Source of the DNA: Verrucomicrobiia bacterium
Lineage (GTDB): Bacteria; Verrucomicrobiota; Verrucomicrobiia; Verrucomicrobiales; Akkermansiaceae
Direction of reading: 5' to 3'
Assembly: GCA_030431475.1 (NCBI GenBank)
Contig: JAUIJD010000017.1
Span: forward strand, 1 to 64,000
Length of the DNA stretch: 64,000 nt
Part shown: positions 43,434 through 53,200 of the stretch, piece after piece
Layout: every line of letters starts with the position of its first letter
Numbering within the stretch: the stretch's first letter is position 1
Position numbers and translations under genes: made by a program
The notes under the pieces: generated by a model
Seen by the model: only the letters and a program-made list of their open reading frames with translations
Database searches by the model: none
Told to the model about the DNA's origin: nothing

Positions 43434-43496
43434 TTCTCAATGGAGTGGGTCTCGAAGGAGCGCAGTTCGGGACGGACTCCTTCGAAGAACGCGGGG

Positions 43497-43999
43497 CCCG
43501 GAGGCGCGCAGGAAAACGGCAGGCCAGCCGAATGCCCAAGAAGCGGGACCCCCTCTCGCGGATCGCCAAGCCAATGGGGAGAGCAGAATTCCATCCCGCT
43601 GCCGCAACCTGCCCGCGCCCCCTTGCGGCCCGCCGGGCGAATGCCAATGATCACGGACGGACCTCTTCGACTGATCTCGTCGATCTCACCCGCCCCTCCG
43701 TCGCCTGATTGGACCCGGACCGATCCCTCTTCTACGGACGCCTTTTCTACGTGCCGGAGGAGCGGATCGCACTGCCGCGCCTCTGGAGCCCCCTCGCCGA
43801 GGGCCTCTTCAGTCCCAACGGGACGTCGGGCCATAGCACCGGGGTTCACCCCGAGGACGCTTGCCCCCCAGGAACCCGAGCCCTGAAGGGGCGCAGGGAA
43901 ACGGTCTTGTTATCCGAACGCCGCATTTCAAGGACCGACCCCTCAGAATTTCAAGGACCGACCCCTCAGAAGGACCGACCCCTCAGAGACCCCTCAGAC
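43497..43999 (+). repeat. Left arm of a ~500-bp inverted repeat (non-coding element)
   Basis: This sequence is matched over nearly its whole length, as reverse complement, by 49549-50110. Landmarks in order: GCGCAGGAAAACGGCAGGC (43506), the ATTCCATCCCGC hairpin region (43588), GATCACGGACGGACCTC, GACCCGGACCGATCCCTC, CCAACGGGACGTCGGG, CCGGGGTTCACCCCGAGG (43839), and a terminal run of GGACCGACCCCTCAGA repeats. It has no plausible long frame of its own. The 924-bp gap 43434-44357 holds this arm, a degenerate extra copy at 44129-44195 and the hairpin at 44238. Confidence 0.85.
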
Positions 44000-44128
44000 G
44001 GCGAAGGAAGGTCACCCGCTTGCCCGTCATAGCCCGAAGGGCGACGGCGGGCACTCGGCACTCCGACCACCGCCCCGACTTCACCGGCCGCCTTGCGAGA
44101 CCCGAAGGCACGCCGGGAACCAACCCCC

Positions 44129-44266
44129 GGTTCCACCCCGGGGCACCTGGGTCCACCAAAGAGCCGAGCCCCGGAAGAGCGCAGGGAATCAGCAGGCGAC
44201 CCCGTATGCGCGAAGAACGGAATCGACCCCTTTGACACCTTCCGGAGCATCGACATTCCTGTCGAT
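44129..44266 (+). repeat. Degenerate REP copy plus ATCGAC hairpin
   Basis: At 44129-44195 the order CCGGTTCCACCCCGGGG then GAGCCCCGGAAGAGCGCAGGG repeats in weakened form the 43839-43905 part of the inverted-repeat element. At 44238-44266 the 29-base repeat seen at 39916 returns (one base different), with the hairpin ATCGAC-n6-GTCGAT. Both lie just upstream of the DUF418 gene. Confidence 0.55.
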
Positions 44267-44357
44267 CGACAAACCCGGACCCAGGCACCCCCATCGAGGA
44301 TTGCTTCTTCAGCCCCCCTTCGATGAGCTGCGATCCATCCCCCCACCGGACCCCTTC

Positions 44358-45572
44358 ATGCCCCTGCCCCCCGCCATCCCCGGCACTCGTCCGGTCGCCC
44401 CTTCCGAGCGCATCGCCAGCCTCGACATCCTGCGCGGCCTTGCCCTCTGCGGGGTCATCCTGATGAACATTCAGTCCTTCGGGCTCGTCATGACGGCCTA
44501 CGAAAACCCCTTCCACCTGCGGGATCTCGGTGCGCTCGACCGCCTCGTGTGGGGCTTCCAGCACCATCTCGTCGAGGGCCGGGCGGTCAGCGTTTTCTCG
44601 ATGCTCTTCGGGGCGGGCGTCGTGATCTCGACGCAGGGCCAGGACCGGCTCGGACTCCCCTCTGCCGGCTATTTTTACCGCCGCTACGGCATCCTCGCCG
44701 GGGTCGGGCTGCTGCATGCCAATCTGATCTGGTTCGGGGACATCCTTCTCCCCTACGCCCTCTGCGCCTTCGTCATCTTTCTCCTCAGGAAACGGAGCGC
44801 CCGCGTCCTCGCCGTGCTGGGGCTGGGGTCGCTTCTCCTCTCCAGTCTTCTCGCCGGCGGACTTACCCAGCTCCTCCACTGGATCCCCGAGATCGGCGGC
44901 GAAGTGTCGTCGTACTGGTGGCCGAGCGCAGCCACGATCCAGGAGGAGATCGACAGGGCGCGGGGCTCGTGGAGCGACTGGTGGCTTCAGAACGCGCAGA
45001 ACGCGCTCTGGATGCATCTCGCGATGCCCTTCGGCCTGATCCAGTTCACCGGCGGGCTGATGCTCCTCGGCATGTCCCTGCAAAAGTCCGGCTTCTTCGC
45101 CGCCAAGTGGTCCCGCCACCGCTACCTCGCCGCATCCGGTGCCACACTCCTCCTCGGCGCCCTGTGCACCATCCCGACCGGGTCCGTCGAAGCCCTCGTG
45201 GACGGCCACATCATCCCCCCATGGCGCTATGCTCTCGCCGAATGGGGCGGCCCCCTCATGGGCTTCGGCTACATGAGCGGCCTCATGGCCTATCTGTCCC
45301 TCCGCGCCCCCGGCCCCGTACTCGGCGCCTTCGCCGCGGCCGGCCGCATGGCCCTCACCCTCTACCTTACCCAGTCCATCATCGCCGGATTCATCTTCAA
45401 TGGCTACGGGCTCGGAAACTTCGAGCGCCTGGGCCATGCCAGCCTGGCGCTGATCGCCCTCGCCATCTTCACCCTCCAACTGACCTTCGCGTCCATGTGG
45501 TTCCGCCGCTTCCAGCAAGGTCCCCTCGAAGCCCTCTGGCGGCGCGCGTCCTACCGAACCCGCCGCCAATGA
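44358..45572 (+). CDS. DUF418-family membrane protein
   Basis: A 404-residue protein with about eight to ten hydrophobic helices. The opening RIASLDILRGLALCGVILMN and the C-terminal half with GRMALTLYLTQSIIAGFIF plus FQQGPLEALWRRASY are the recognised signatures of DUF418/YeiB-type proteins, related to membrane acyltransferases of the OafA/heparan-alpha-glucosaminide type (HGSNAT-like). The family is thought to transfer acyl groups to sugars or related compounds, but the substrate is unknown. The ATG at 44358 is the first that leads directly into the family start. The gene lies between the two arms of the large inverted repeat. Confidence 0.87.
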   Translation: MPLPPAIPGTRPVAPSERIASLDILRGLALCGVILMNIQSFGLVMTAYENPFHLRDLGALDRLVWGFQHHLVEGRAVSVFSMLFGAGVVISTQGQDRLGLPSAGYFYRRYGILAGVGLLHANLIWFGDILLPYALCAFVIFLLRKRSARVLAVLGLGSLLLSSLLAGGLTQLLHWIPEIGGEVSSYWWPSAATIQEEIDRARGSWSDWWLQNAQNALWMHLAMPFGLIQFTGGLMLLGMSLQKSGFFAAKWSRHRYLAASGATLLLGALCTIPTGSVEALVDGHIIPPWRYALAEWGGPLMGFGYMSGLMAYLSLRAPGPVLGAFAAAGRMALTLYLTQSIIAGFIFNGYGLGNFERLGHASLALIALAIFTLQLTFASMWFRRFQQGPLEALWRRASYRTRRQ

Positions 45573-45610
45573 GTCCCGCGATTTCCCCGCGGGATCGCCT
45601 CGACGCCAGA

Positions 45611-45645
45611 ATGGGGAGAGCGGGATTCCATCCCGCTGCCGCAAC
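45611..45645 (+). repeat. Short REP hairpin copy after the DUF418 gene
   Basis: ATGGGGAGAGCGGGATTCCA followed by TCCCGCTGCCGCAA copies the hairpin core of the element seen at 39995, 43577 and 50005. AGCGGGA-TTCCA-TCCCGCT forms a 7-bp stem and, 38 bases after the stop at 45572, may act as a terminator. The rest of the 466-bp gap 45573-46038 has no convincing gene; its last ~80 bases are AT-richer and hold CAATTG twice. Confidence 0.65.
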
Positions 45646-46038
45646 CGCTGCCCAATCTCAAACGTCGAGAACCCCACCCAAAGACCAAGCCCCTTCACGC
45701 AGCTCCGCCCAAGCTCTCCCGACCGTCGGGCTCGCCACCACATCACGAATCAATGGCCGGGCAGGGACTTCCCTGCTCCATACCCCTAACGAAATCGCCA
45801 TCCTTTGCGGTGAAACCCCGCTTCCGCCCAACGCCGACCTCTCCGCCTCGCCACTCACTCGCCGCCCGCCATGCACCAACGACCCACCATCGCTCCGACT
45901 GCCGGCCAAGAGCGGCCTGACGCCCTTTGATGACGCCCTTCGAATGACCCCTTCGACAGCAATTGCCGCACAGTGTTTCGCAATCGCGGCATAGTGGGAG
46001 TTGTTCCCGTTCCCCATTGTGCAATTGGAGGAACATTT

Positions 46039-49000
46039 GTGAACATGACCGCTCATCCTTCTCCGCCAGAGGAACTGACCAATCGTCGTCCCGAGCACTC
46101 GCCTCCGGCGTCTCCCATCCACTCCAAGACTGCACACCCGCCTTCCGGACCGCCATCGTGCGCGGCGACCAAGAGGCGGTTCCGGGCCTTCATGCCCCGG
46201 GGGATCCAAGGCCCGGCCGTTCAGGCCGGGAGAAGAGCTTCGCTCCTTCTCCTTCCGGTGGCGCTCGTGGTCCTCGGAATCATGTCCCCGGCGGCGGTCT
46301 TCTCGCAGGAGGATCCCTCCACCCTGCGTTGGCGTATCGAGGATGTCTCCAACCAGATTGCCAAGGTCGACAAGGCCCTTGCGGAAAAGGAACGGATTCT
46401 CGCCGAGCTCGACGAGCAGGACGAGAAGTTGCGCGTTGCCTATCTGGAAATCCAGGACCTGGACAGCAAGGTGCGCAAGCTGCTGCGCACCAACCTGAAG
46501 AAGTCAACCATCACGCTTGCCAAGGAAACCTACGACACGATCACCACCCCCTTCAACGCACTGGAGCAGAGCGTGCGCATCATCGCCGGCCACATTGTCA
46601 AGGAGACCTTGATGAAGGGAATGGAGAGCACCTATTCCGGCACCTACCAGGCGAACATCGAGGGGATTCGCGACGAGTCGGTCGAGCTGAGTCCAAAGCT
46701 GGCGAACGTTCGGAGGGACATGGCCAAGACCCTTGAGGAGATTCGCGAAGAGGCGAGCGACGGTCGGGAACTCGGCGAGACCGGCCTGATCTACCGCAAG
46801 TTCCGGCTCGTGCTGGACGCCCTGGAGGAAGCGATCATTGCCATCCCCGACATCAGGGCAAAGAACGAACTGGTGAAGGGCAACCACCAGCCGGAGATCG
46901 ATGCCCTGAACTCGCGCAAGGCCAGCCTGGTCGTGCAGCTGGCCGACCTGCAGGACCGGTTGGTCACGGCACGGGACGAGCTCCGCGAACAGGAGGCCGA
47001 GGCGGCCCTGGCCTTGATCGCCAGCCAAACCCAACCCGGCACACCGGTTCCGACGCCGACAGTGAGCCCACAGGGAGGCGGGGAAACCGACCTTCAGCAG
47101 TTTCTGAAATACTACAACGCGGCCACACCCGTGCTGGACGCCCACTTTCCACCTTACCAGCAACAACTGCTGACACTGCGGACACGCTTGCGTGATGATT
47201 TCGCCCTGCTGCAGTCCGAACTGCTGGCGTGGAAGATCCTCGACGGCACCGCCATCCACCCCGACACGGAGGCGCTCCTCGGCATCGAGCTGGAGGACGA
47301 GGGCATCCTGCGCGGGAATGACCCGCTCTCACAGTGCCAGTCGATCCACGAGGAAATGGTCGGGAAGCTGGCCGAGGTGGGGCAGGTTGAGGGGCGGCTG
47401 GAGGGCGCGCTTGCCGACGGAGAAGACCTGCTCGCGGTCGTGGCCCAGGCCCAGTCGGTGATGAATGAAATCGACGAGTTGAACAGCTTCATCAGCGCCG
47501 TGGAGGGCAAGTGGGACGAGATCGCACCGGGCTCGCCATTTCCCGAAGCCTACCGGCTCACCTACTACGTTCATCCCTACATCCCGCCGGAGTTGTCGGG
47601 ATTCCCTCCGCTGGAGACCACCCGGGATGAGCTACTGGTCTTGATGGCAGCGATGGAAGAACTCGAAGCCTCCTTGCCCGACACGTTGACCCGCATCGAG
47701 AGCAACCGGGATCTTGCCGAAGAGGTGTTCAACGAGGTCGGCCCCGAGACGCGTGCCGATTGGGCGAAACTGGAACAGGGGATCCTGGACATGGATGCCG
47801 AGCTGCAGACGATCTTCGACATCTTCGATGATGACTTCACCCGCCTCTTCGCCCATCCGTTGGGCAACGGTGGCATCGGATTCTATTTCCGCTTTCAAGG
47901 CTACGCCAGTGACTATTGGGAGCAGCATGGCCATGGCCACATCAGGGGGACAAGCACGATCGCAACTGGAGTCCATCCGTTCATTGTCGACGGCGACGAG
48001 TCGGGAGTGCTGCAGCAGGAGTCGAACTACGAGGAACTGCTGGCCATTCGCCGGGAGACCGCCCCGGCCTACATGGTGGCGCGGACGCGCCTGTTGGACA
48101 CCTGGTCGGAGCTCCTGCCGCTCATGCTCGACTTCTTCTCGCCCGACGTGAAGGCGCTCGACCTGGAACTGGCGACGCAGAACATCGAGACGGATCTCCT
48201 GCTCGGGCCGCCAATCGACATCAACTTGCGCCTGCGATTCGACGACCTGGAGGAGAATGCCGGGATCATCGCCGGCTACCCGGCCCTGCACCGGCTGGAA
48301 TTCGAGCTCGACTTTGGAACGGCGGTGGAACTGGCCCGCCTGAAGCGCGAAATCGACCGCATCCGCTGGCAATGGTTCGACCTTGAGGAAAGCGCCTTGC
48401 TGGCCGATCTGGCCCGGGTCGAAGGGCAACTCGCCGCCATCGTGGCTGGCGATCCACCGTCAGCGCGGTGGTGGGCCGGGGCGGCGCGGCAGATTCAGGA
48501 CAAGATTGACGAGCAGCTGTCCTTCTACGCCAGTGCCCACGGGTTCTCCACCCTGCCACCAACCATCCTGTCCGAGCCGGAGGACATCACGATCCTCGAG
48601 GGGGATCGGGGGATTCTCTTCGTGGGTGCGAGTGGCGGGGGTCTCCGCTACGATTGGGACCTCACCGCGGGATACACCAACACCTACCTCGGTTCCGGTG
48701 GTGGGCCCTTGTTGATCACGGAACCGCTCACCGAAACCGTCTCGTTCACGGTCCGGGTGAGCAACCCCAATGGTCATGTGGTGAGCCGCGAGGCAACGAT
48801 CACGGTGTTGCCGGAGGGTGGGGGCCATCCCTTGCCGACCGCCACGCTGTCGATGCCGGATTTCCCCGGCGAAGGGGGGACCGGTGATTTGGTCGTGCAA
48901 TCGGCCGATCCCAGCATCACGTGGATGGTCGATTTCGGGGTGGACTGGCTCGATTTTGACTCGGGCTTCACCGGGCAGGGTGACCTGACCCTGCCCTTCA

Positions 49001-49497
49001 CGGTGGCCCCGAACAATCTGGGCATCGAGCGGAGCGCCGACCTGCGGGTGGGCGAGACGGTGCTAACCATCGTGCAGCAACCGCAGGTCGGGGACTACAC
49101 GGAGTGGCGCGACCTCCACCTGCCGGCCGGAGGAGGCGGACGGGGTCCCCGCGACGACTACAATGGAAATGGCACGAGCAATTTTCTGTGCTTCTGCTTC
49201 GGTATCGACCCGACGTCACACGATGTTGCCGCGCGGCTCCCGAACTTCGAATTCGCCACGGATGTTTTTGGTGAAAAGGTGGCGCGGTACATGTTCTACC
49301 AGAGCAAGGAAGCGACCGCCTTGCCCTGGCAGGTGCTCGTGACGGACGACTTCGGCTCATGGAGCGAAGCAGAAGGCACCCTCCGTGTGATCGACGATAC
49401 CGGCGACGCGTGGCTGATGTCCGTCGAGAGGCCCCTTGGGAACCAGCCGACGAGGCAATTCTGGCAGATCGAGATCCCGTGGCCCGCCGGGTTGTGA
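46039..49497 (+). CDS. Large secreted coiled-coil protein with Ig-like and BACON-like domains
   Basis: The product has up to 1152 residues. A GTG at 46039 has an ideal GGAGG site 7 bases upstream, rare here; an ATG at 46192 (MPRGIQGPAVQAGRRAS) places the signal peptide (LLLLPVALVVLGIMSPAAVF) at the usual position. Residues ~95-310 of the long form are coiled coil (DVSNQIAKVDKALAEKERIL), and helical segments continue to ~845. An Ig-like region follows (ILSEPEDITILEGDRGILFV), then a BACON-like beta domain (ITWMVDFGVDWLDFD ... DLRVGETVLTIVQQP). The C-terminus has DDYNGNGTSNFLCFCFGIDP and the shared module (DDFGSWSEAE ... RQFWQIEI). It lies between the inverted-repeat arms. Extracellular binding or scaffolding is likely; no enzyme motif is seen. 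Confidence 0.72.
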   Translation: MNMTAHPSPPEELTNRRPEHSPPASPIHSKTAHPPSGPPSCAATKRRFRAFMPRGIQGPAVQAGRRASLLLLPVALVVLGIMSPAAVFSQEDPSTLRWRIEDVSNQIAKVDKALAEKERILAELDEQDEKLRVAYLEIQDLDSKVRKLLRTNLKKSTITLAKETYDTITTPFNALEQSVRIIAGHIVKETLMKGMESTYSGTYQANIEGIRDESVELSPKLANVRRDMAKTLEEIREEASDGRELGETGLIYRKFRLVLDALEEAIIAIPDIRAKNELVKGNHQPEIDALNSRKASLVVQLADLQDRLVTARDELREQEAEAALALIASQTQPGTPVPTPTVSPQGGGETDLQQFLKYYNAATPVLDAHFPPYQQQLLTLRTRLRDDFALLQSELLAWKILDGTAIHPDTEALLGIELEDEGILRGNDPLSQCQSIHEEMVGKLAEVGQVEGRLEGALADGEDLLAVVAQAQSVMNEIDELNSFISAVEGKWDEIAPGSPFPEAYRLTYYVHPYIPPELSGFPPLETTRDELLVLMAAMEELEASLPDTLTRIESNRDLAEEVFNEVGPETRADWAKLEQGILDMDAELQTIFDIFDDDFTRLFAHPLGNGGIGFYFRFQGYASDYWEQHGHGHIRGTSTIATGVHPFIVDGDESGVLQQESNYEELLAIRRETAPAYMVARTRLLDTWSELLPLMLDFFSPDVKALDLELATQNIETDLLLGPPIDINLRLRFDDLEENAGIIAGYPALHRLEFELDFGTAVELARLKREIDRIRWQWFDLEESALLADLARVEGQLAAIVAGDPPSARWWAGAARQIQDKIDEQLSFYASAHGFSTLPPTILSEPEDITILEGDRGILFVGASGGGLRYDWDLTAGYTNTYLGSGGGPLLITEPLTETVSFTVRVSNPNGHVVSREATITVLPEGGGHPLPTATLSMPDFPGEGGTGDLVVQSADPSITWMVDFGVDWLDFDSGFTGQGDLTLPFTVAPNNLGIERSADLRVGETVLTIVQQPQVGDYTEWRDLHLPAGGGGRGPRDDYNGNGTSNFLCFCFGIDPTSHDVAARLPNFEFATDVFGEKVARYMFYQSKEATALPWQVLVTDDFGSWSEAEGTLRVIDDTGDAWLMSVERPLGNQPTRQFWQIEIPWPAGL

Positions 49498-49548
49498 TTT
49501 GGCCCAAAGATTCATCGCAACATTCTCCTCGGAGGGGCCGCTCAAGGG

Positions 49549-50110
49549 GTCCGTCAGAGGGGTCTCAGAGGGGTCGGGGTCTCAGAGGGGTCGTCAGAGG
49601 GGTCGGTCCCGTCAGAGGGGTCGGTCCTTCAGAGGGGTCTTCAGAGGGGTCGGTCCTTGAAATGCGGCGTTCGGACAACAAGACCGTTTCCCTGCGCCCC
49701 TTCAGGGCTCGGGTTCCTGGGAGGCAAGCGTCCCCGGGGTGAACCCCCGGGGCTATGGCCCGACGTCCCGTTGGGACTGAAGAGGCCGCCGGGAAGGCGG
49801 ATGGCCCTCGGCGAGGGGGCTCCAGAGGCGCGGCAGTGCGATCCGCTCCTCCGGCACGTGGAAGAGGGGTCCGTAGAAGAGGGATCGGTCCGGGTCCAAT
49901 CAGGCGACGGAGGGGCGGGAGAGATCGACGAGATCAGTCGAAGAGGTCCGTCCGTGATCATTGGCATTCGCCCGGCGGGCCACGAGGCGGCGCGGGCAGG
50001 TTGCGGCCGCGGGATGGAATCCCGCTCTCCCCATTGGGTTGGCGAGGCGATCCGCGAGAGAGCTCCCGCTTCTCGGGCATTCGGCGAGCCTGCCGTTTTC
50101 CTTGCGCCCC
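49549..50110 (-). repeat. Right arm of the ~500-bp inverted repeat
   Basis: This is the reverse complement of the left arm (43497-43999) with some substitutions and an extra ~18 bp (GCCGGGAAGGCGGATGGC region, ~49788-49806). It starts with seven or more AGAGGGGTC units, more than the left arm, continues through CCCCGGGGTGAACCCCCGGGG-type REP (49732-49752) and the GCGGGATGGAATCCCGC hairpin (50009-50025), and ends near GCGCCCC at 50110. Beyond it, ~50110-50180, is another REP-like GGGTTCCCGGGAGGC stretch. It accounts for most of the 760-bp gap 49498-50257. Confidence 0.85.
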
Positions 50111-50257
50111 TTCGGAACTCGGGTTCCCGGGAGGCAAGAATTCCCGGGGCAAAGCCCGGGGCCGCGGCCCTGATCCGGCTTCCATTTCGTGATCAAATCG
50201 CAATTGTCGGGCGGATTCCTGCTGCCCACGCTCCACCCGCTGCCCGCGCTTCGACCC

Positions 50258-53200
50258 ATGATTCTCCGCCGCTTCCTCCTCGCCCATCTCGCCCACGTCG
50301 CCTTCACGCTCCTCGCCCTCGGCCCGGCCAGCGCGGCCGACCCGGCCGTCGCGATGCGAAAGGTCAACCCCACGACCGTCGAGGTCGAGCTGGCCGACGA
50401 CCGGCGCATGGCCCTCGATTTCTACGCCGAGGACATCGTCCGCTGGTTCCGTGACGCCGAGGGCGGCGAGGTCCGCGATCCGGAGTCCGACCCCGAGGCC
50501 GACATCCTGGTCGAGGAACCGCGCACCGAGGTCGGCGGGCTGCAACTCGAGGAGCGCGACGGAAAGCTCATCGCCCGCACCGCAAAGATTGCCGTCGAGA
50601 TCGACAAGGCGGACGGCCTGCTGAACGTCATCGACACCCGCCGCAACAAGACCGTGCTCGAGCAGATCGCGCCGCTGGAGCTTTCCGCGAAGCAGGTCGC
50701 GCTGCAGCTTCGCGCCAAAGACGACGAACACTTCTTCGGCGGCGGGGTGCAGAACGGCCGCTTTTCCCACCGCGGCAAGTCGATCGCGATCGAGAACCAG
50801 AACAGCTGGACCGACGGCGGCGTCGCCTCGCCGAATCCCTTCTACTGGTCGACCGCCGGCTACGGCATCGTCTGGCACACCTTCAAGAAGGGTCGCTACG
50901 ACTTCGGCACGACCACCCCGGACACCGTGTCGCTGTCCCATGAAACCGACTACCTCGATATCTTCATCGTGGCCCGCGAGACGCCGGCGGAGATCCTTCG
51001 TGGATACTATCAGCTCACGGGCAACTCGGTCGTCATGCCGAAGTTTGGGTTCTATCAGGGCCACCTGAACGCCTACAACCGGGACTACTGGACCGAGGAC
51101 GAGGAGGGCATCCCCTTCGAGGACGGCAAGACCTACAAGGAGAGCCAGAAGGAGACGGAGGGTGGCATCAAGGAGTCGCTCAACGGTGAGAAGAACAACT
51201 ATCCCTTCTCCGCCCGGGCGGTGGTCGACCGCTACGCCGACCACGACATGCCGCTCGGCTGGGTGCTGCCGAACGACGGCTACGGCGCCGGCTACGGCCA
51301 GACCGACTCGCTCGAGGGGAACATCGAGAACCTCCGCCGCTTCGGCGACTACGCCCGCGAACGTGGCGTCGAGATCGGCCTTTGGACGCAGTCCGACCTC
51401 CACCCGAAGCCGGACATCGAGCCGCTGCTCCAGCGCGACATCGTCCGCGAGGTGCGCGACGCCGGCGTGCGGGTGCTCAAGACCGACGTCGCCTGGGTCG
51501 GCGCGGGCTACTCCTTCGGCCTCAACGGGATCGCGGATGCCGCCGAACTGATGACCCGCCACGGCGACGGCAGCCGTCCCTTCATCATCACGCTCGACGG
51601 CTGGGGCGGCACCCAACGCTACGCGGGGGTGTGGACCGGCGACCAGACCGGCGGCCAGTGGGAGTACATCCGATTCCACATCCCGACCTATCTCGGCGCC
51701 GGGCTGTCCGGGATGCCGAACATCTGCTCCGACATGGACGGCATCTTCGGCGGCAAGGATCCGGTGATCAACGCCCGCGACTTCCAGTGGAAGACCTTCA
51801 CCCCGATGCAGCTCAACATGGACGGCTGGGGCGCGAACCCAAAGTATCCCCATGTCTTCGGCGAGCCGACGACCTCAATCAACCGCTGGTATCTCAAGCT
51901 GAAGGCGGAACTGATGCCCTACGCCTACAGCATCGCCCACGAGGCCGCGGACGGCCTGCCGATGGTCCGCGCGATGTTCCTTGAGGATCCGAACGACTTC
52001 ACCCTCGGCACCGCCACCCGCTACCAGTTCCTCTACGGCCCCTCGTTGCTCGTCGCGCCGGTCTATCAGGACACCCGCGCGGACGAGGAGGGCAACGACC
52101 AGCGCGACCACATCTACCTGCCGGAGGGTGAGTGGATCGACTGGTTCAGCGGCGACCTCATCCCCGGCGGCCGCGTGATCAACCACTTCGACTGCCCGGT
52201 CTGGAAGCTGCCGGTCTTCGTCCGGCGCGGCGCGATCCTGCCGCTCACCATTCCCCACAATCATCCCGGAGAGATCCCCGACGACCACCGCCTCTACGCC
52301 ATTTATCCCGGCCCGGCGACGAGCTTCACGGAGGTCGATGACGACGGCGTGTCGGTGGACTACCGCGCCGGCGAGGTGGCGACCACCCGGATCGAGTCGC
52401 AGCTCGACGGCGACGTCGCGACCCTGCGGATCCATCCGACCGAGGGCGGCTTCGACGGCTTCGTGAGGGAGAAGTCCACCGGGCTGCAGGTCAACCTCAC
52501 CGCCAAGCCCACCGCCGTCGTCGCCGAGGTCGGCGGCTCGCCGGTCACCCTGCGCGAGGTCGGCTCGCTCGAGGAAATGGCGGAGGCCACCGACGTCTAT
52601 TTCTACGAAGCCGCTCCGAACCTGAACCGCTTCGCCACGCCGGACAGCGACTTCGCCGAGCTCGTGGTGCCCAAGAACCCGGTTCTCCACGTCAGGCTGG
52701 CACCGGTCGACACCACGACCCGCGGCATCGAGGTGAATGTCGAAGGCTACCGCTACGACACCCCCGACCCGTGGCTCAAGACCCGCGGCGAGCTTGCGAC
52801 CCCGGTGGCGCGGATCACCGGGGAACGCATCGGGCCCTACTCGCTCACGCCGAGCTGGAAGCCGGTGGCGAAGGCCGACTACTACGAGATCGAGCACGAC
52901 GGCATGCTCTATTCCACCATCCGCGCGAACGAGTTCCGGATCGACGGCCTGGAAGCGGAAACGGCCTACACCTTCAAGCTCCGCGCGGTGAACCGGGGCG
53001 GATCGTCGGCGTGGACCGAGGTCTCCGCCACCACCGCCGCCAACCCGCTCGAGTTCGCCATCCCCGGCATCGCCGCCACCTGCAGCGCGGAGGACCAGGG
53101 AGGCTCGCCGATCGGAAAGTTGGTGGATTTCGACGAGTCGAACCAATGGCACACCAAGTGGGGTGCCGAGGCGACGCCCTTCGACGTCGTGCTCGACCTG

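Noticed and set aside
43983..45746. Long minus-strand frame opposite the DUF418 gene
   Set aside because: Composition is low-complexity Glu/Gly/Ala, the frame spans repeats and non-coding DNA, and the opposite strand encodes a clear DUF418 protein.
49958..51853. Minus-strand frame covering part of the GH31 gene and the repeat
   Set aside because: Mirror frame of GH31 coding sequence; no recognisable motifs.
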